Positions 20,841 to 33,219 of a stretch of DNA of 64,000 nucleotides are shown here, one piece after another. Below the pieces are notes generated by a model. It was not told where the DNA came from. It did not search any database and saw only the letters and a list, made by a program, of their open reading frames with translations. Each line of letters starts with the position of its first letter. Position 1 is the stretch's first letter. Origin of the DNA: Amoebidium appalachense (Eukaryota > Ichthyosporea); contig CAVNZM010000003.1 of NCBI GenBank assembly GCA_963693365.1, positions 7,006,001 through 7,070,000 of the forward strand, written 5' to 3'. The translations under genes and the position numbers were made by a program.

Positions 20841-22636
20841 TGTGTGTGTGTGCGCGTGCGCTATAATTTTGTAGTGATGTGTTTCTCAAGCCAATCAATA
20901 CACCTAATAAACAGGTCGTAGTTACGCGTGTTTAGTATAAAATCAAGGATGTTGTAATTTACAGGTAGGCTATCTTTCTGGGTGTCTGTTGTGAATGTGA
21001 CGTGTGTGTGTTGCGGTATTATGTGGTCTATCAAACTACATTTGGCGATACATGACCGGTTAAACTGGTGTGTGTGTGTGTTGTTTGGGCATGCAAATGA
21101 TGCCACCTTATACTTATTAGATCTCCACTGTATAGCACGTGTACAGTAAAAGCGTGGTAATTGATCAATAATACCATCAGCTAGAGAAAGACCAGTTCTA
21201 CAGGAAGGTAATATGTATTTAGGTGTTATACACTTGCGAGTGCCATATTTGACAATATGGTTGAGGCGGTCAGTATATATAAAACGAGACATAAGGCTTA
21301 GTTTTTCAAGGTGTATGCTTTCATCGGGTCTAGTGTCGTGTGGTATCTTTTTCCATTTGTTATATTGCGTGATTATCTTGTGATTGTGTACATGTTTAAT
21401 AAGTAAGTGGCAGTCCAAAGTCACACACACACTATTGCGGGGTTTATTTGTATTTGTGCCCAGGGGAGAAGGGGAGAGAGAGGGGAGGAAAGAGGGGAGA
21501 GGTGAGGAGGGGACAGGTCGGATAGAGAAGAGAGGGTGGGAGGGCAAATACTTCTTTAAGCGGCTTATGTGCTTATTGAATTTCAGCGCGAGATAGGATA
21601 CTCTAGCAGCTATTGGGACCAGACCATATATCGAGAGCGTTACAGGCCCAGGTTTACAACAGTTGTTAGATAGAAAGGAGGCAACTTCTGCTTCAAGGAA
21701 ATTTGCCAAGGGTTTAAGTGCTCTAGTTCTCTCTTTCTTGATCCAAGCGGCGAGAAGGGGTAAACCATATTCACATGCCGGGAAGACAAAAGTGCGAATA
21801 AATGTAAGTCTAATAGAAGGATGGAGGGGTGTGTCTTTAAAAATATTAGCCGAGAAGAAAGCTAACCGCTTACGAGCCAACTCTACCCTCTTTTCGACCA
21901 TATGGGGAAACATAACACCAACAGAATCAACCGGAACACCAAGATATTTGTATTCTGGAACTATAGGTACAGGTTTAGATGATAATGTAAATGTGTGTAA
22001 ATTGTTAGCTATATCAGGTACAAGAACACCACATTTGTCTATGTTAAGGATCATAAGGTTTGCCTTGCACCACTCTGACACTACATCGAACAATCTTTGC
22101 AGGCGTCTAGGGGTACGGGCAAGGAGGGACAGATCATCAGCATAGAGAAGTGCAGGCGGAAAGTTATTAATAGGGTCATCGTTTTCGGCGTAAATCTTGA
22201 CAGCCAAATCATCTATAAATAGGTTAAACAAAAAGGGGCTAAGCAATGAACCCTGCAAGAGACCTCTAGTACGAGCAAAACCATATGAAAGATGCCCATT
22301 AACCACAGCTCTACCATAGGTTTGAGACAAGAGTGCTTCTAACAGAACACCAATGCAGTGTGGTACACCCCGTGCAGCAAGCTTTTCCCATAGGAGACCA
22401 GGGGAGACAGAATCGTAAGCAGTTTTCCAATCAATAAAGCCAACATATTGTGCACCAACTTGCATAGAATCGTGCAGTGCCATTATTTGAACATAACATG
22501 AATTGTTTTTACGAAAAGCGGATTGGCATGGGTGTATGTGAAGAATAGATTGAAACCTAGGGTGATGTGCAAATAACCTAAGTAAGCAAGCTTCAAAGAA
22601 TCTACGAACAACCTGGGTTAGTGTAATGGGGCGATA
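20713..22636 (-). mobile_element. 5'-truncated non-LTR retrotransposon (LINE)
   Basis: A 35-base T-run at 20713-20747 on + is the poly(A) tail of a minus-strand element. The body has a 3' UTR of about 110 bases containing a CA microsatellite and a reverse-transcriptase coding part. It stops at 22637, where an in-frame stop precedes the first RT motif. No endonuclease domain is present. Loss of the 5' part together with a terminal A-tail is typical of target-primed reverse transcription. Confidence 0.8.
20861..22636 (-). pseudogene. LINE reverse transcriptase, N-terminally truncated
   Basis: The open frame of about 590 codons contains YRPITLTQVVRRFFE (first conserved RT block), CQSAFRKNNS, motif A FIDWKTAYDSV, motif B RGLLQGSLLSPFLFNLFID, motif C LLYADDLSLL, and the downstream YKYLGV. 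The catalytic aspartates (the motif A Asp and the YADD pair) are intact. A C-terminal region of about 300 residues follows with scattered Cys/His but no clear zinc knuckle. There is no start codon, and the apurinic endonuclease expected upstream is missing. A TAA at 22637-22639 is the last in-frame codon upstream. It cannot be autonomous. Confidence 0.85.
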
Positions 22637-23328
22637 TTAATTGTCGTGATACTCGACCCAATCACACTAAATAAACAGGTTTTCGATTCTCTTCAGTCAT
22701 GCTAATGATTTCGCCGAAACATAAACAGCATTCCATTGTGATTGTCTTGGCGTTGATGTTCTTTTTGTCTTCTCAGTACCATTTTACGTGGCGTTTTCAA
22801 TTGAAACCGCTCAAAAGAGTTATCGGTTATGATGACAAAACCATATATTTATCCTCTTACTTGGACCTTTTTGCATTGGCACGGTTACCTAACGAGTGAT
22901 TGGCTTAGACCTCATCATCCACTAATTAACCGGTCATTATAATGCTTTTTATTCGAACAAATCGATTTCTGGAAAATATAAGGTAAAAGGGTTATATTCC
23001 TATTCTTATAAGTACGTAAATAATGCACAATATACATCAAATTCAAACTGTCATGTCAGTGGTAAAAACTAAGCGTTAATTACACTGCATATCGGCGGTT
23101 TGGGAGGTGGGCAAAACAACCAATGTTGGTCGGTTATCAAGGTGATCAATGACCGAATTCCGATGACGACTTCGTGCCCGTGGGTATCAAGCCCGAAAAC
23201 TCAGAAAATTTTGAAGGTATTTTTTCAAGCCCCGATGTATTTTGGGTTTCGGGTTACGATATTCCGAGCGTCGGGGTGCGATCTGATTGGATGACGACAC
23301 GACCTTTAACTTCAGTTAGTCTTGCCGT

Positions 23329-23434
23329 GATTGGCCTAGAGCGCACTCACCGAAATAACCAGGGTATGGACATTTCTATTGGGTTAGAGGAATCGAATAA
23401 CCGGGTTAATGGGTGAGTGCGCTGCTAGCCAATC
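23329..23434. repeat. Short fold-back element
   Basis: The arms 23329-23351 (GATTGGCCTAGAGCGCACTC...) and 23412-23434 (...GAGTGCGCTGCTAGCCAATC) are imperfect inverted repeats separated by 60 bases, with CCAAT/ATTGG at the outer ends. It may be a tiny MITE or a cruciform regulatory site. Confidence 0.5.
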
Positions 23435-23584
23435 AAAGGAAAATGAGCCTGAAATGTGAATGTAATGATATATGAATCAAATAACCGAGTTAAAGTTTGC
23501 ATAATGTATCAATAAAGTGAATGCTAAATCTTTATGGGTCATATCGTAACCGGATCATGTCGGCTCGTGTCCTCGCTGGACCTC

Positions 23585-23662
23585 GTTATTTCGGCTCGCC
23601 TTGTCGATTATTTTGGCTCGCCTATCGGCTCGCCAAAATAACCGACGGCTCGCCGAAATAAC
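23585..23662. repeat. Nested palindrome built from CGGCTCGCC units
   Basis: The outer arms GTTATTTCGGC (23585-23595) and GCCGAAATAAC (23652-23662) enclose inner arms TTATTTTGGC (23608-23617) and GCCAAAATAA (23632-23641). GGCTCGCC occurs four times across the structure. Confidence 0.6.
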
Positions 23663-23879
23663 TTCGGTCTCGCTCGGCCACTCGCCCCATGACTCCTGAT
23701 TATGGTATTTTTCGTACCATGTCATTTGGCGGGGCACTGTTTGCGCAATCCAACCTCGGGAGTTGGCTCCGTATCTTGCGGGCATATGTCTTATGAGGGG
23801 CGTGCGGCACGCGCAGATGTGTGTATGTGATGCTTCGTGTTTTATAATATATATGTGCATATGTGTTTGTGTGGGTTGT

Positions 23880-24133
<254 letters not shown>

Positions 24134-24542
24134 TAGCTCTCTGGAGCTCCCGGGCCCCAGCACAGATCAATCTAACTTGAATAGATGGTGACGCACGCAA
24201 AGTGGGACTCAACAACGTTGATAAATAGCATCAGCATTCTCCATCAATACTATGGCAGAAAGAAATACAGTCTGATATATGTAAAACATAACACGTGTTG
24301 TGGTTGATACCGTTTTGTTGGCCTTAAAAAGATACAGAAGTGTTTCAGTGAATAAGTTTTTTTTTTTGTTTTGTTTTTTTTTTTTTCTTTTTTTTTTTCC
24401 TCCCCCTTCCCTTCGTTATCATGCTGATCCTTTTTTTCCCTTCGTTTTTTTCTCTTAACATCAATTTTAGAGTCGTATAAAGGTAAGAATATGTACATGT
24501 AAGTAGGAGACTGAGTCTAGTATCGTCTCAACACTGTGTAAT

Positions 24543-25263
24543 TGTCATCTTCACTTGATTCTCAGCAAGACTTAGAAGTTGAGTTTTGTATTTATTTATT
24601 AGTTGTTGTAGTTTGTTTCCTTTTCCTTTCTTCATTTCTTTCTTTCTTTTCCGTTTCCGTGTACACGACATCTTAGATCTGTGTACGTATCGACATACTT
24701 AGCTCGCGCACACGTATTGTCGTTTGCGTCAAAATCTATATATGTCATCCAATCATATCTCGTTTGTATTTTCCCAAATATAGTAACTTACATTCCTTTC
24801 TCATTCCTTTCCCACGACGTAGCATTGTGCTATGTTCTCCAACTATTAGGAATAATTATATTTAGACGTGTTATGATAAGAACATGTATAAATGTATGTT
24901 ATGAATTAATAGTAACTTACATAAGTGGTTTCATTTTGTTAAATGTTTCCGTGCTTTTATTAGAAGTTTCTTTCATTAGAGGATTGAATTTTATATTCTA
25001 TGTGTCGACAGACATTTTAATCGATATATTTTACACTCATAGTTTTCGTCCTTTTGATTGGTTTATCGTTTCACATTCCCAAGTATAAAAGGGACTTCAT
25101 CTTGAAATAAATCATAAGCAGTCGTATTCATTTCCTATGGTTCCAGAAATCGTTCCTCCTCTCCGGTTGTGTTTTTCCCGTGTGTCTCTGTGTTGTGTAT
25201 ATCATAACACCCATTTGCCAACAGTGTGCTCTCTGCTTCTCCGTTTACCCACACAAAATAACA
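24543..25263 (+). repeat. 5' LTR of copia family B
   Basis: 721 bases, TG...CA-type ends. TATAAAAGG lies near 25085 and AATAAA near 25107, giving a conventional U3-R-U5 layout with transcription starting about 150 bases before the primer site. Confidence 0.93.
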
Positions 25264-25277
25264 GGTTTACGGCCCCT
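25264..25277 (+). other. Primer-binding site of copia family B
   Basis: GGTTTACGGCCCCT immediately follows the LTR. It is the counterpart of the copia-type GGTTATGGGCCC site, with changes. Confidence 0.6.
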
Positions 25278-25338
25278 TTGCACGCTAACACACAATCTCG
25301 TTACAACCGCGAAATCTCTCAGTCTTACTGCTTCAATC

Positions 25339-28300
25339 ATGACTGACAAACCGTCGTATATCAACCTTCCAATATGGAATCCGTCCGAGAAACGAGACGA
25401 GAAACGTCTTAATTATTTCGAGTGGGAGCCACTCATTCACCGGTTCATTAGAACAACCATTGCCGAGAAATTCGTTGACGCTATCAAGAGGCCACAGTGG
25501 GTTGACGGCGCTGAAGCCAACCAGTGGCTAGGCTACGCCACCAAGGACTCCTACAAGAAAGCTTCCGACGTCCTCGACCAGATCCTCAACCAGTCCGTCC
25601 ACCCGACCGAGCTCTACGACTCCGGCCGGATGCAAGACGGTGTCCACGGTGGTGAAGTCTTCCACAACCTACGTATGGCGTATGTAGCAGAGAAGGAGGC
25701 CCGAGTCACCCAGATCCAAGTCACCTTCGAGGAGCTTGAACTACGAGACTACCCCAACGTCACAGCATACCTCACCCGTCTCCAACGTCTGGCTACGACA
25801 CTTGCCTGCCTCGACGAGCCCGTCCAGCACAAGGATGTCGTACGTAAGTTCTTCCTTCACCTCAGGAAGAACACGGCCCTGGTCTGCTCCGACATTGAAC
25901 GTCTCTGCTCCGACTACTGGATGAACAACAAGGCCTACCCGTCCTTCAACCAGCTCATCAGTGACATCCGAGGAGCTGAAATCCGTGCCGGCCTCATCGA
26001 CGCAGGCACAGGTGCAACCGTCAACAACCGTCCCCTCCGTGCACTCCAGAGCAGAGTGCTTCCCCCCGGTGACCTCCGTAACCGTATTCCTCGACGTGAG
26101 CATACACCTCACCGATCCCCGTCCCGTTCCCGTGATCCTCGTCCTTCCTCCAAGTCACCCGGCCCCCGTTCAACTTCCCCTTACCACCGTGGTAACAGGG
26201 ACAACCGTAACCGACAGCACAACACCAAGAAGGTGGAGTGTTCCTACTGCCATGAGCCCCACCACATCACAGCATGCCCGGAGCCTGGCTGTACTGTTGC
26301 TCGTCGTGCCAAGCAGGAGAAAGGCGACAAGAGTGTGAAATTTGCACTCATCTCCTCCACCGGCACACCTGACAGTAACGACCCCGTCTGGGACAGTGCT
26401 TGTAATGCACACATCTGCCCCATCAAGGAGTATTTCTCCTCCCTTACCCCGTGTCCTCCCACCCCCATTCACGGCCTCGGCACAGTCAATGCCAAACAAC
26501 GTGGCATCATCAACATGACACTGCACTACAACGGCCACCCAACACCGTGCAGCATCAATGCTTACTACGTACCCGAGTCACCGTCTTTCCTCGTGTCTAC
26601 CTCCATGGCCTCAGCTGCCGGCCTCCTAGGTCATTGTGACGATACAGACAACCACCCGTCGTTCCTCTACAGCCGTAATGGTGACATCATTTCAGATCTC
26701 ACCCCCCTCGACGGTCTCTACTACATCACTGACTATGTGATTGAGACTCCTAAACACCCGGGGGTCCAAGCCTACACAGCAAGGACTCAACCACCCGCCG
26801 ACCTCACCCTTTGGCACAACCGTCTCGGCCACCGTGCCCTCTCCACCGTCACCAGGATGGCCAAAGATGAGCTTGTCATCGGCATGCCCCCCTCCCTCAA
26901 GTCACCCGACAACAGTGACTGCTTCGGCTGCATGTCTGGCAAGACCACCAAGGCCCCCTTTCCCGGCACCCGTTCCAAGTTCACCATTCCCGGTGCTAAG
27001 TGGCACCTGGACTTCTTCGAAGCTCCCTGTGCTTCCTACGGAGGCTACAAGGTTGCTCTGGTGTGTGTTTGTGATGCCACCGGTTACACCACCGTGTTCC
27101 CCCTCTACAACCGTGGTGAAACCCTCAGCCACATTCAGTCTCTCGTTGAAACCATCGAACGTCAGACACCTGAGATCGTCACCCATCTTCGGTTTGACTC
27201 CGGCTCTGAGTTCACCCGGCCTCCAAGGACACCGAGGCCTACTGCAAGCAGAAAGGCATCATCATGGAGTTTGCCCCCGTCGACACACCACAACACAACG
27301 GTGTTGTTGAACGGAAGATGAGAGAACTGCAAGAGACAGTCCGTTGCTTCCTCCATGCCGACAAGGACCAACCTCTCTCTCCCAAGTTGTGGGTTGCTGC
27401 TCTCAAGCATGCAGGCTACATCATCAACGTCACACCGTCATCTGCTGCCAACGGCAACACTCCCTTCGAGGCCTTCCACGGCTTCAAACCCGACGTCTCC
27501 CAGCTCCACGTGTTCGGCTCCCCTGCCTATGTGCATGTTCCCCGGTCAAAGAGGAACAAGCTGGCATCAACCGTCAGAGTCGGCACCTACGTCGGCTGGG
27601 ACCTGCCCTCCAAGGCACACAAGATCCTCGACCATGCCAGCAACCAAATCAAGATCTGCCGTGATGTGATCTTCGACGAGTCGAAATTCACGAGCAGCAC
27701 CAATCAGGTCTCCGTTCCCCCCAAACCCGATCTGCCGACATTGGACCCCCCCTCCGACGACGACGATGAAACTCCGTCTGTGGTCATCTCCCAACCGTCC
27801 TGGCACAACCAACCAGCCCCGGTTGAACCCGTGCCTCCCCCGAGCCCCCCCCCCCACTGGCCAACAACCCTTGCTGCCGGCCCCCCCCGTTGCTGTACAT
27901 CAACCCGGCTACATGACTCCGGTTCGTCCTGGGTCCCCCACCTTCCACTCGGCCTCGAGCAGCCCTGTGGACACCGATGCCCCCCTCACCACCGGTCCTA
28001 TTCCTGGCTTCCATGCCCCTATCCCGGCCTCCACCACCTACTACCCGGCCACCACCCCCCTCAAGGACCCCCCCAAGCCCAACCTTCGTCGGTCTACACG
28101 TCTCACCAAGACTCCAACGGCACTGGTCAGCATCATAGCACCGACCATCAACATTGACCAGCTCCCCAAGGGCATTCAAAAGCTTTGCAACGGTCCCAAC
28201 GGTGATGCCGTCATAGCTGCCCTCACCTCCGAGTACCAAGCCTTCATCACCAAGGATGTCTTCACCATTGTTGATCCCCCCCCTAGTGCCAACATCATCA

Positions 28301-29715
28301 AGTTCAAGTGGATTGTGACTGAGAAAGTCCTCAACTCAGCCGGTGACACCAAGATCAAAGCTCGTGGTGTTGCAAAGGGCTTCACTCAAGTCTACGGTGT
28401 TGACTACGGTGACACCTCTTCCCCCGTGGTGATGTCCTCCTCCGTCCGTGCCCTCCTTGCCATCGGTGTGGACGGCAACCATGAGATTCATCAACTCGAC
28501 GTCTCAACTGCCTTCCACCTCAACAGTCCTCTTCAAGAAGACATCTACATTGAGCCACCACCTGGCTTCATCACCCCCGGCAACGAACACAAGGTCTGGA
28601 AACTTAAGAAGGCACTCTACGGCCTCAAGCAAGCATCACTGGCCTGGTATGAGTACTTCGACAAGGTCCTCCTTGCTCACGGTCTCGAACGTCTCCGTTC
28701 AGATCCATGTGTCTACATCAAGACCTTCCCCAACGGTGACATCATCCTCACTGGCAACTATGTGGACGACGTCATCATCATCTGCACGGCCAACTCTTCC
28801 CACACCAAGGATCTAGTAGACCACATCATGAAGTCAGCTCTCTGCAAGGTTGACCTCCCCGACATCTTCCTTGGCACCCAGCTCATCCACACCCCCGGTC
28901 ACCTCAAGCTGCTTCAACAGTCCTACATCAACGACATCGTCAGAGACTTCAACCTCAACGATGCCCACCCCAAAGCTACTCCCATTCCCGTCGGCACCGT
29001 CATCACCATCAACGAGAACGACTCACCACCCATCAAGGTTCCCTACCGTGAACTACTCGGCCGTCTTTTGTGGGTTGCTCGTTGTTCCCGGCCCGACATC
29101 TCCTTTGCCATCGGCTACCTCGGTAGATTCAGTGCCAACCCCACCAAACTTGCATGGGAATGTCTACTCCGTGTAGTTCGGTACCTCATCGGCACTTCCA
29201 ACCTCGGCCTTCACTACGACAAGTCTGCATCCGACGACAACATCCCCTTGCTGGAGTGTTATTCTGATGCTGACTTTGCCAACTGCCCCAACACCCGTCG
29301 TTCAACCACCGGATACGTCATCTTCTTCAAGGGCATACCCATCACATGGTATTCGAAGCTGCAGTCCATCACGGCAACATCCACCACCGAGGCTGAGCTT
29401 CTAGCCATCAATGCTGCTGTTCAAAACGTCATCTGGCACCGTGATCTCCTCCGTGAACTCGGCTACCCGATGACCGACCCCACCCCCGTCTACTGTGACA
29501 ACCAGTCCACCATTGCCCTCCTGCACACCAACAGCATCAAGCACCGGACCAAACACATTGCAGTCCGGTACCACAACACGAAGGACTACATCAAGAGTGG
29601 GGATGTGGTCGTCACCTACGTGTCCAGCAAAGACAACGTGGCTGACATCTTCACCAAGCCCCTGCCCGGGCCCTCCCACGAGCAGCACCGTGATTCACTC
29701 AGTCTTCATGACTGA
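25339..29715 (+). pseudogene. Copia family B gag-pol, two frameshifts
   Basis: ATG 25339 begins Gag (MTDKPSYINLPIWNP) with an Arg/Ser-rich tail and a CSYCHEPHHITAC knuckle. The protease follows (DPVWDSACN; Ala replaces the usual Gly). Next come GAG-pre-integrase (LWHNRLGHRAL ... CFGCMSGK) and integrase (WHLDFFEAP ... RFDSGSEFT). A shift near 27215-27225 moves the integrase C-terminal half to another frame (HNGVVERKM). A second shift in the C-run near 27850-27890 precedes reverse transcriptase (FKWIVTEK, YVDDVIIIC) and RNase H (YSDADFANC ... TSTTEAELLA ... HIAVRYH). The stop is at 29713-29715. The frame breaks lie at or near C-rich runs. Confidence 0.9.
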
Positions 29716-29716
29716 G

Positions 29717-29720
<4 letters not shown>

Positions 29721-29756
<36 letters not shown>
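29721..29756 (+). repeat. Poly-C run after the copia B stop codon
   Basis: An uninterrupted run of about 36 C, just downstream of the pol stop and inside the element's 3' untranslated part. Confidence 0.9.
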
Positions 29757-29757
<1 letters not shown>

Positions 29758-30225
29758 TTTCATCTACAGTGGTCTTCAAGTAGGTTGGGGCACTGGCCAG
29801 TGGTCTACACATCACCGTGTAGAGACACCTCCCAACGAAAGTCTACTGCTGTCTTCATCGATCTTCAGTGTGTGCATCTTCAGTGGGGATTTCTTCTCCA
29901 CCATCCGTCGTTTATTTATATACCATCATATATATAATGTATAAATCATTAGCCACCAACACGTCACACATACACTAGTTGTTTTCTTCTATATATATTT
30001 ATATATCGTCATTGGCTACCGTCATGTTCCGAGTCTTCAGAGGCAACCGTCGTTGTGTGCTTCTTCCGTTTTGGTTTTCTTCCCCGGCTTGCACCTTCAA
30101 GTCTTCTTCATTGTCTTCTCGAGTGGGGAAACTTGACTGTGACTTCACGGCACCTACTTCTACATGTGTGAGAGTCTTAACATCAACAGTCACATCAACA
30201 AACTTCACGAGAACCCAACTTCCAA

Positions 30226-30239
30226 CCCTTGAGTGGGGA
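30226..30239 (+). other. Polypurine tract of copia family B
   Basis: CCCTTGAGTGGGGA directly precedes the TG of the 3' LTR. GAGTGGGGA is the likely plus-strand primer. Confidence 0.6.
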
Positions 30240-30947
30240 TGTCATCTTCACTTGATTCTCAGCAAGACTTAGAAGTTGAGTTTTGTATTTATTTATTAGT
30301 TGTTGTAGTTTGTTTCCTTTTCCTTTCTTCATTTCTTTCTTTCTTTTCCGTTTCCGTGTACACGACATCTTAGATCTGTGTACGTATCGACATACTTAGC
30401 TCGCGCACACGTATTGTCGTTTGCGTCAAAATCTATATATGTCATCCAATCATATCTCGTTTGTATTTTCCCAAATATAGTAACTTACATTCCTTTCTCA
30501 TTCCTTTCCCACGACGTAGCATTGTGCTATGTTCTCCAACTATTAGGAATAATTATATTTAGACGTGTTATGATAAGAACATGTATAAATGTATGTTATG
30601 AATTAATAGTTACATAAGTGGTTTCATTTTGTTAAATGCTTCCGTGCTTTTATTAGAAGTTTCTTTCATTAGAGGATTGAATTTTATATTCTATGTGTCG
30701 ACAGACATTTTAATCGATATATTTTACACTCATAGTTTTCGTCCTTTTGATTGGTTTATCGTTTCACATTCCCAAGTATAAAAGGGATTTCATCTTGAAA
30801 TAAATCATAAGCAGTCGTATTCATTTCCTATGGTTCCAGAAATCGTTCCTCCTCTCCGGTTGTGTTTTTCCCGTGTGTCTCTGTGTTGTGTATATCATAA
30901 CACCCATTTGTGCTCTCTGCTTCTCCGTTTACCCACACAAAATAACA
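30240..30947 (+). repeat. 3' LTR of copia family B
   Basis: 708 bases, matching 24543-25263 except for two substitutions and two small deletions. It ends AATAACA directly before the GTAAT target duplicate. Confidence 0.93.
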
Positions 30948-30952
30948 GTAAT

Positions 30953-31365
30953 ACGGAACGAAAAGAGAAGGCCCCCACTTTGAAATGAAATTGTTGGACA
31001 CAGCACATGTCTTCTATCTCTGATGAAACTCCGAAAATCTGGAGTTACATCCCCCCCCCTGCCCCCCCCCCCCCCCCCCACACACACACACATACACAGA
31101 CACACCCCACCCCCTCCGGCATTCCCGGTGTAAAGGCCTTACAGTCCCCTCTCCCCCACGGTGTGTGTGTGTGTGTGTGTGTGTGTGTACATGATGTGTG
31201 TGTGTGACGGTGTGTACATGTGTATGTGTGTTTGTCAGGGCTGATCAATACGGGGGATGAGCGTATACATGTGTGTGTGTATCATGATGTGTGTGTATGC
31301 CATGATGTTTGATACGGTGTGTGTCAGTGTGTGTGTGTCATGGTGTGTATGTACGGTGTGTGTCA

Positions 31366-31452
<87 letters not shown>

Positions 31453-31496
31453 CACGGTCACAGTGTGTGTGTGTCACGTGTGTGTGTTTGTGCGTC

Positions 31497-31561
<65 letters not shown>

Positions 31562-32238
31562 TGTGTGTGTGCGTGTACGTCAGTGTGTGTGTGCATGTGT
31601 GTGTGTGTGTCAAACGTGTGTACATATGTGTGTGTGTGTCAGTCAGTCACGGTGGGTGTGTGTTACAGCGTGTGGCGAGCGTGTACGTGTGGTGTGTGTG
31701 TGTGTGTGTGTGGGTGGGTGTATGTGTGTGTGCTCTGTGTGTGTGTCACGTGTGTGTGCTAGTATGGCAGTGTGTGTGTGGATAGCGTTTATGAGTGCGT
31801 GTGACGGTGTGTGCCGGTGTGTACGCTTGTACAACACTGTGCGTGTGTGCCACAGTGTCACGTCCGTGAGTATATACCATATGTGTGCCGTGTACATGTG
31901 TGTCTGTGTACGTGTGGGCCGGAGTACTAGCTGTGTGCGTGTCTGTGTACATGTGTGTGTGTGTGTGTGCCACGTTGTGTGAAGGTGTGTGTGTGTGTGC
32001 GTGTGCGTGCATGCGTGTGTGTGTATGTGTGCCGTTGCCGCACGCGCACGAGCGCACACGTGCACGTGCACACACAGCTTTTCACACACATGCACACAAA
32101 CACACAGGTGGACACACACACACACACACCGCGCATACAAAAACAAACGGCACCGCACGCAGGCACACACGCGTGTGCGCACGCGCGGGCACACACACAC
32201 ACACACAAGTACGCATGCGCGCACACACGCGCGCGCAT

Positions 32239-32274
<36 letters not shown>

Positions 32275-32421
32275 ACATGTACACACACACACGCACACAC
32301 ACACACACATGTAAACACACACACACACGTACACACTGTCACACAGATACACGCACACACACACACAGTAACACACAGTACGCACACACACATACACACA
32401 CGAACACACGTGCACGCACTG

Positions 32422-32483
<62 letters not shown>

Positions 32484-32727
32484 CACACACAAACACACGC
32501 ACGCACACACACACACACACACACATGTATACAGGCACGCACACACATACACGGACGCACACATAGCACACACACACACACACTGTGGCACACACAACCA
32601 CACGTGGCGCCACTACTTTGGAATATCCGTATCATGTGATGCCTGTATACGTATGATATCATGGTTTACCACATGTGTTGTTTTATAATACGCAGCCATA
32701 TGCATGGGGGCCGGGCGGGCGGGCGGG

Positions 32728-32764
<37 letters not shown>

Positions 32765-33219
32765 CTTACCATGTCTTACCATGAAACCTCGGGAGGCTTA
32801 CCATGAACCGAAATTTTGTTGGTATTTTCAAAAGTTTCTGGGTATGTTTTACCGTAAAAACGGGGTTATGGTCGGGCTTGGTGGGTATTTCAAATAAAAT
32901 ATATGGGAAAATTGTATTCCTTTAGCAAATTTGGAGGTACATATTCTTATAATAGTTTTATTAATTAGTTTAGCATATGTTTAATGAAAAATAGGCTAGT
33001 TTACTTCTGTTTTATTGTGCATTCGTGAAGAAACCAAAACTTTCAATGTAACTGGATTGGATGTTTACCACGGCAGCTATAGACCGGATTCCAATGCGCA
33101 GATAGTCGCGCCTCACACTGTACACACACACACAGCGTCATTTCTATTCCTTCCTAGAGGTTTTCTGGGCTGTTGGTGTGCATGTTGGATGTTTTTAACT
33201 CGTGTGCTTCTATCTCAAA
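30953..33219. repeat. Microsatellite block switching from GT to CA, and flanks
   Basis: A C-run lies at 31051-31079 with CA after it, then GT-rich sequence from about 31160 to 32030, then CA-rich sequence from about 32040 to 32590. A G-run follows at 32730-32764. The remaining ~450 bases up to the next gene are AT-rich with no feature seen. Long Cys-Val and His-Thr frames here are artefacts of the repeats. Confidence 0.9.

Larger units (their letters stand above)
24543..30947 (+). mobile_element. Complete Ty1/copia retrotransposon, family B
   Basis: It is flanked by the perfect 5-base target duplication GTAAT (24538-24542 and 30948-30952). It has two near-identical LTRs starting TGTCATC and ending ATAACA, a primer-binding site, gag-pol and a purine tract. 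The LTRs differ by two substitutions and two short deletions (4 and 9 bases), implying recent insertion. Pol is interrupted by two frameshifts, so this copy cannot make a full polyprotein as assembled. Confidence 0.95.

Noticed and set aside
20232-20921. 229-codon plus frame
   Set aside because: It runs through the LINE poly-T tail and a GT repeat, and has no recognisable domain.
31080-32600. CRISPR-like regular repeats
   Set aside because: It is simple GT/CA microsatellite without spacers of unique sequence.
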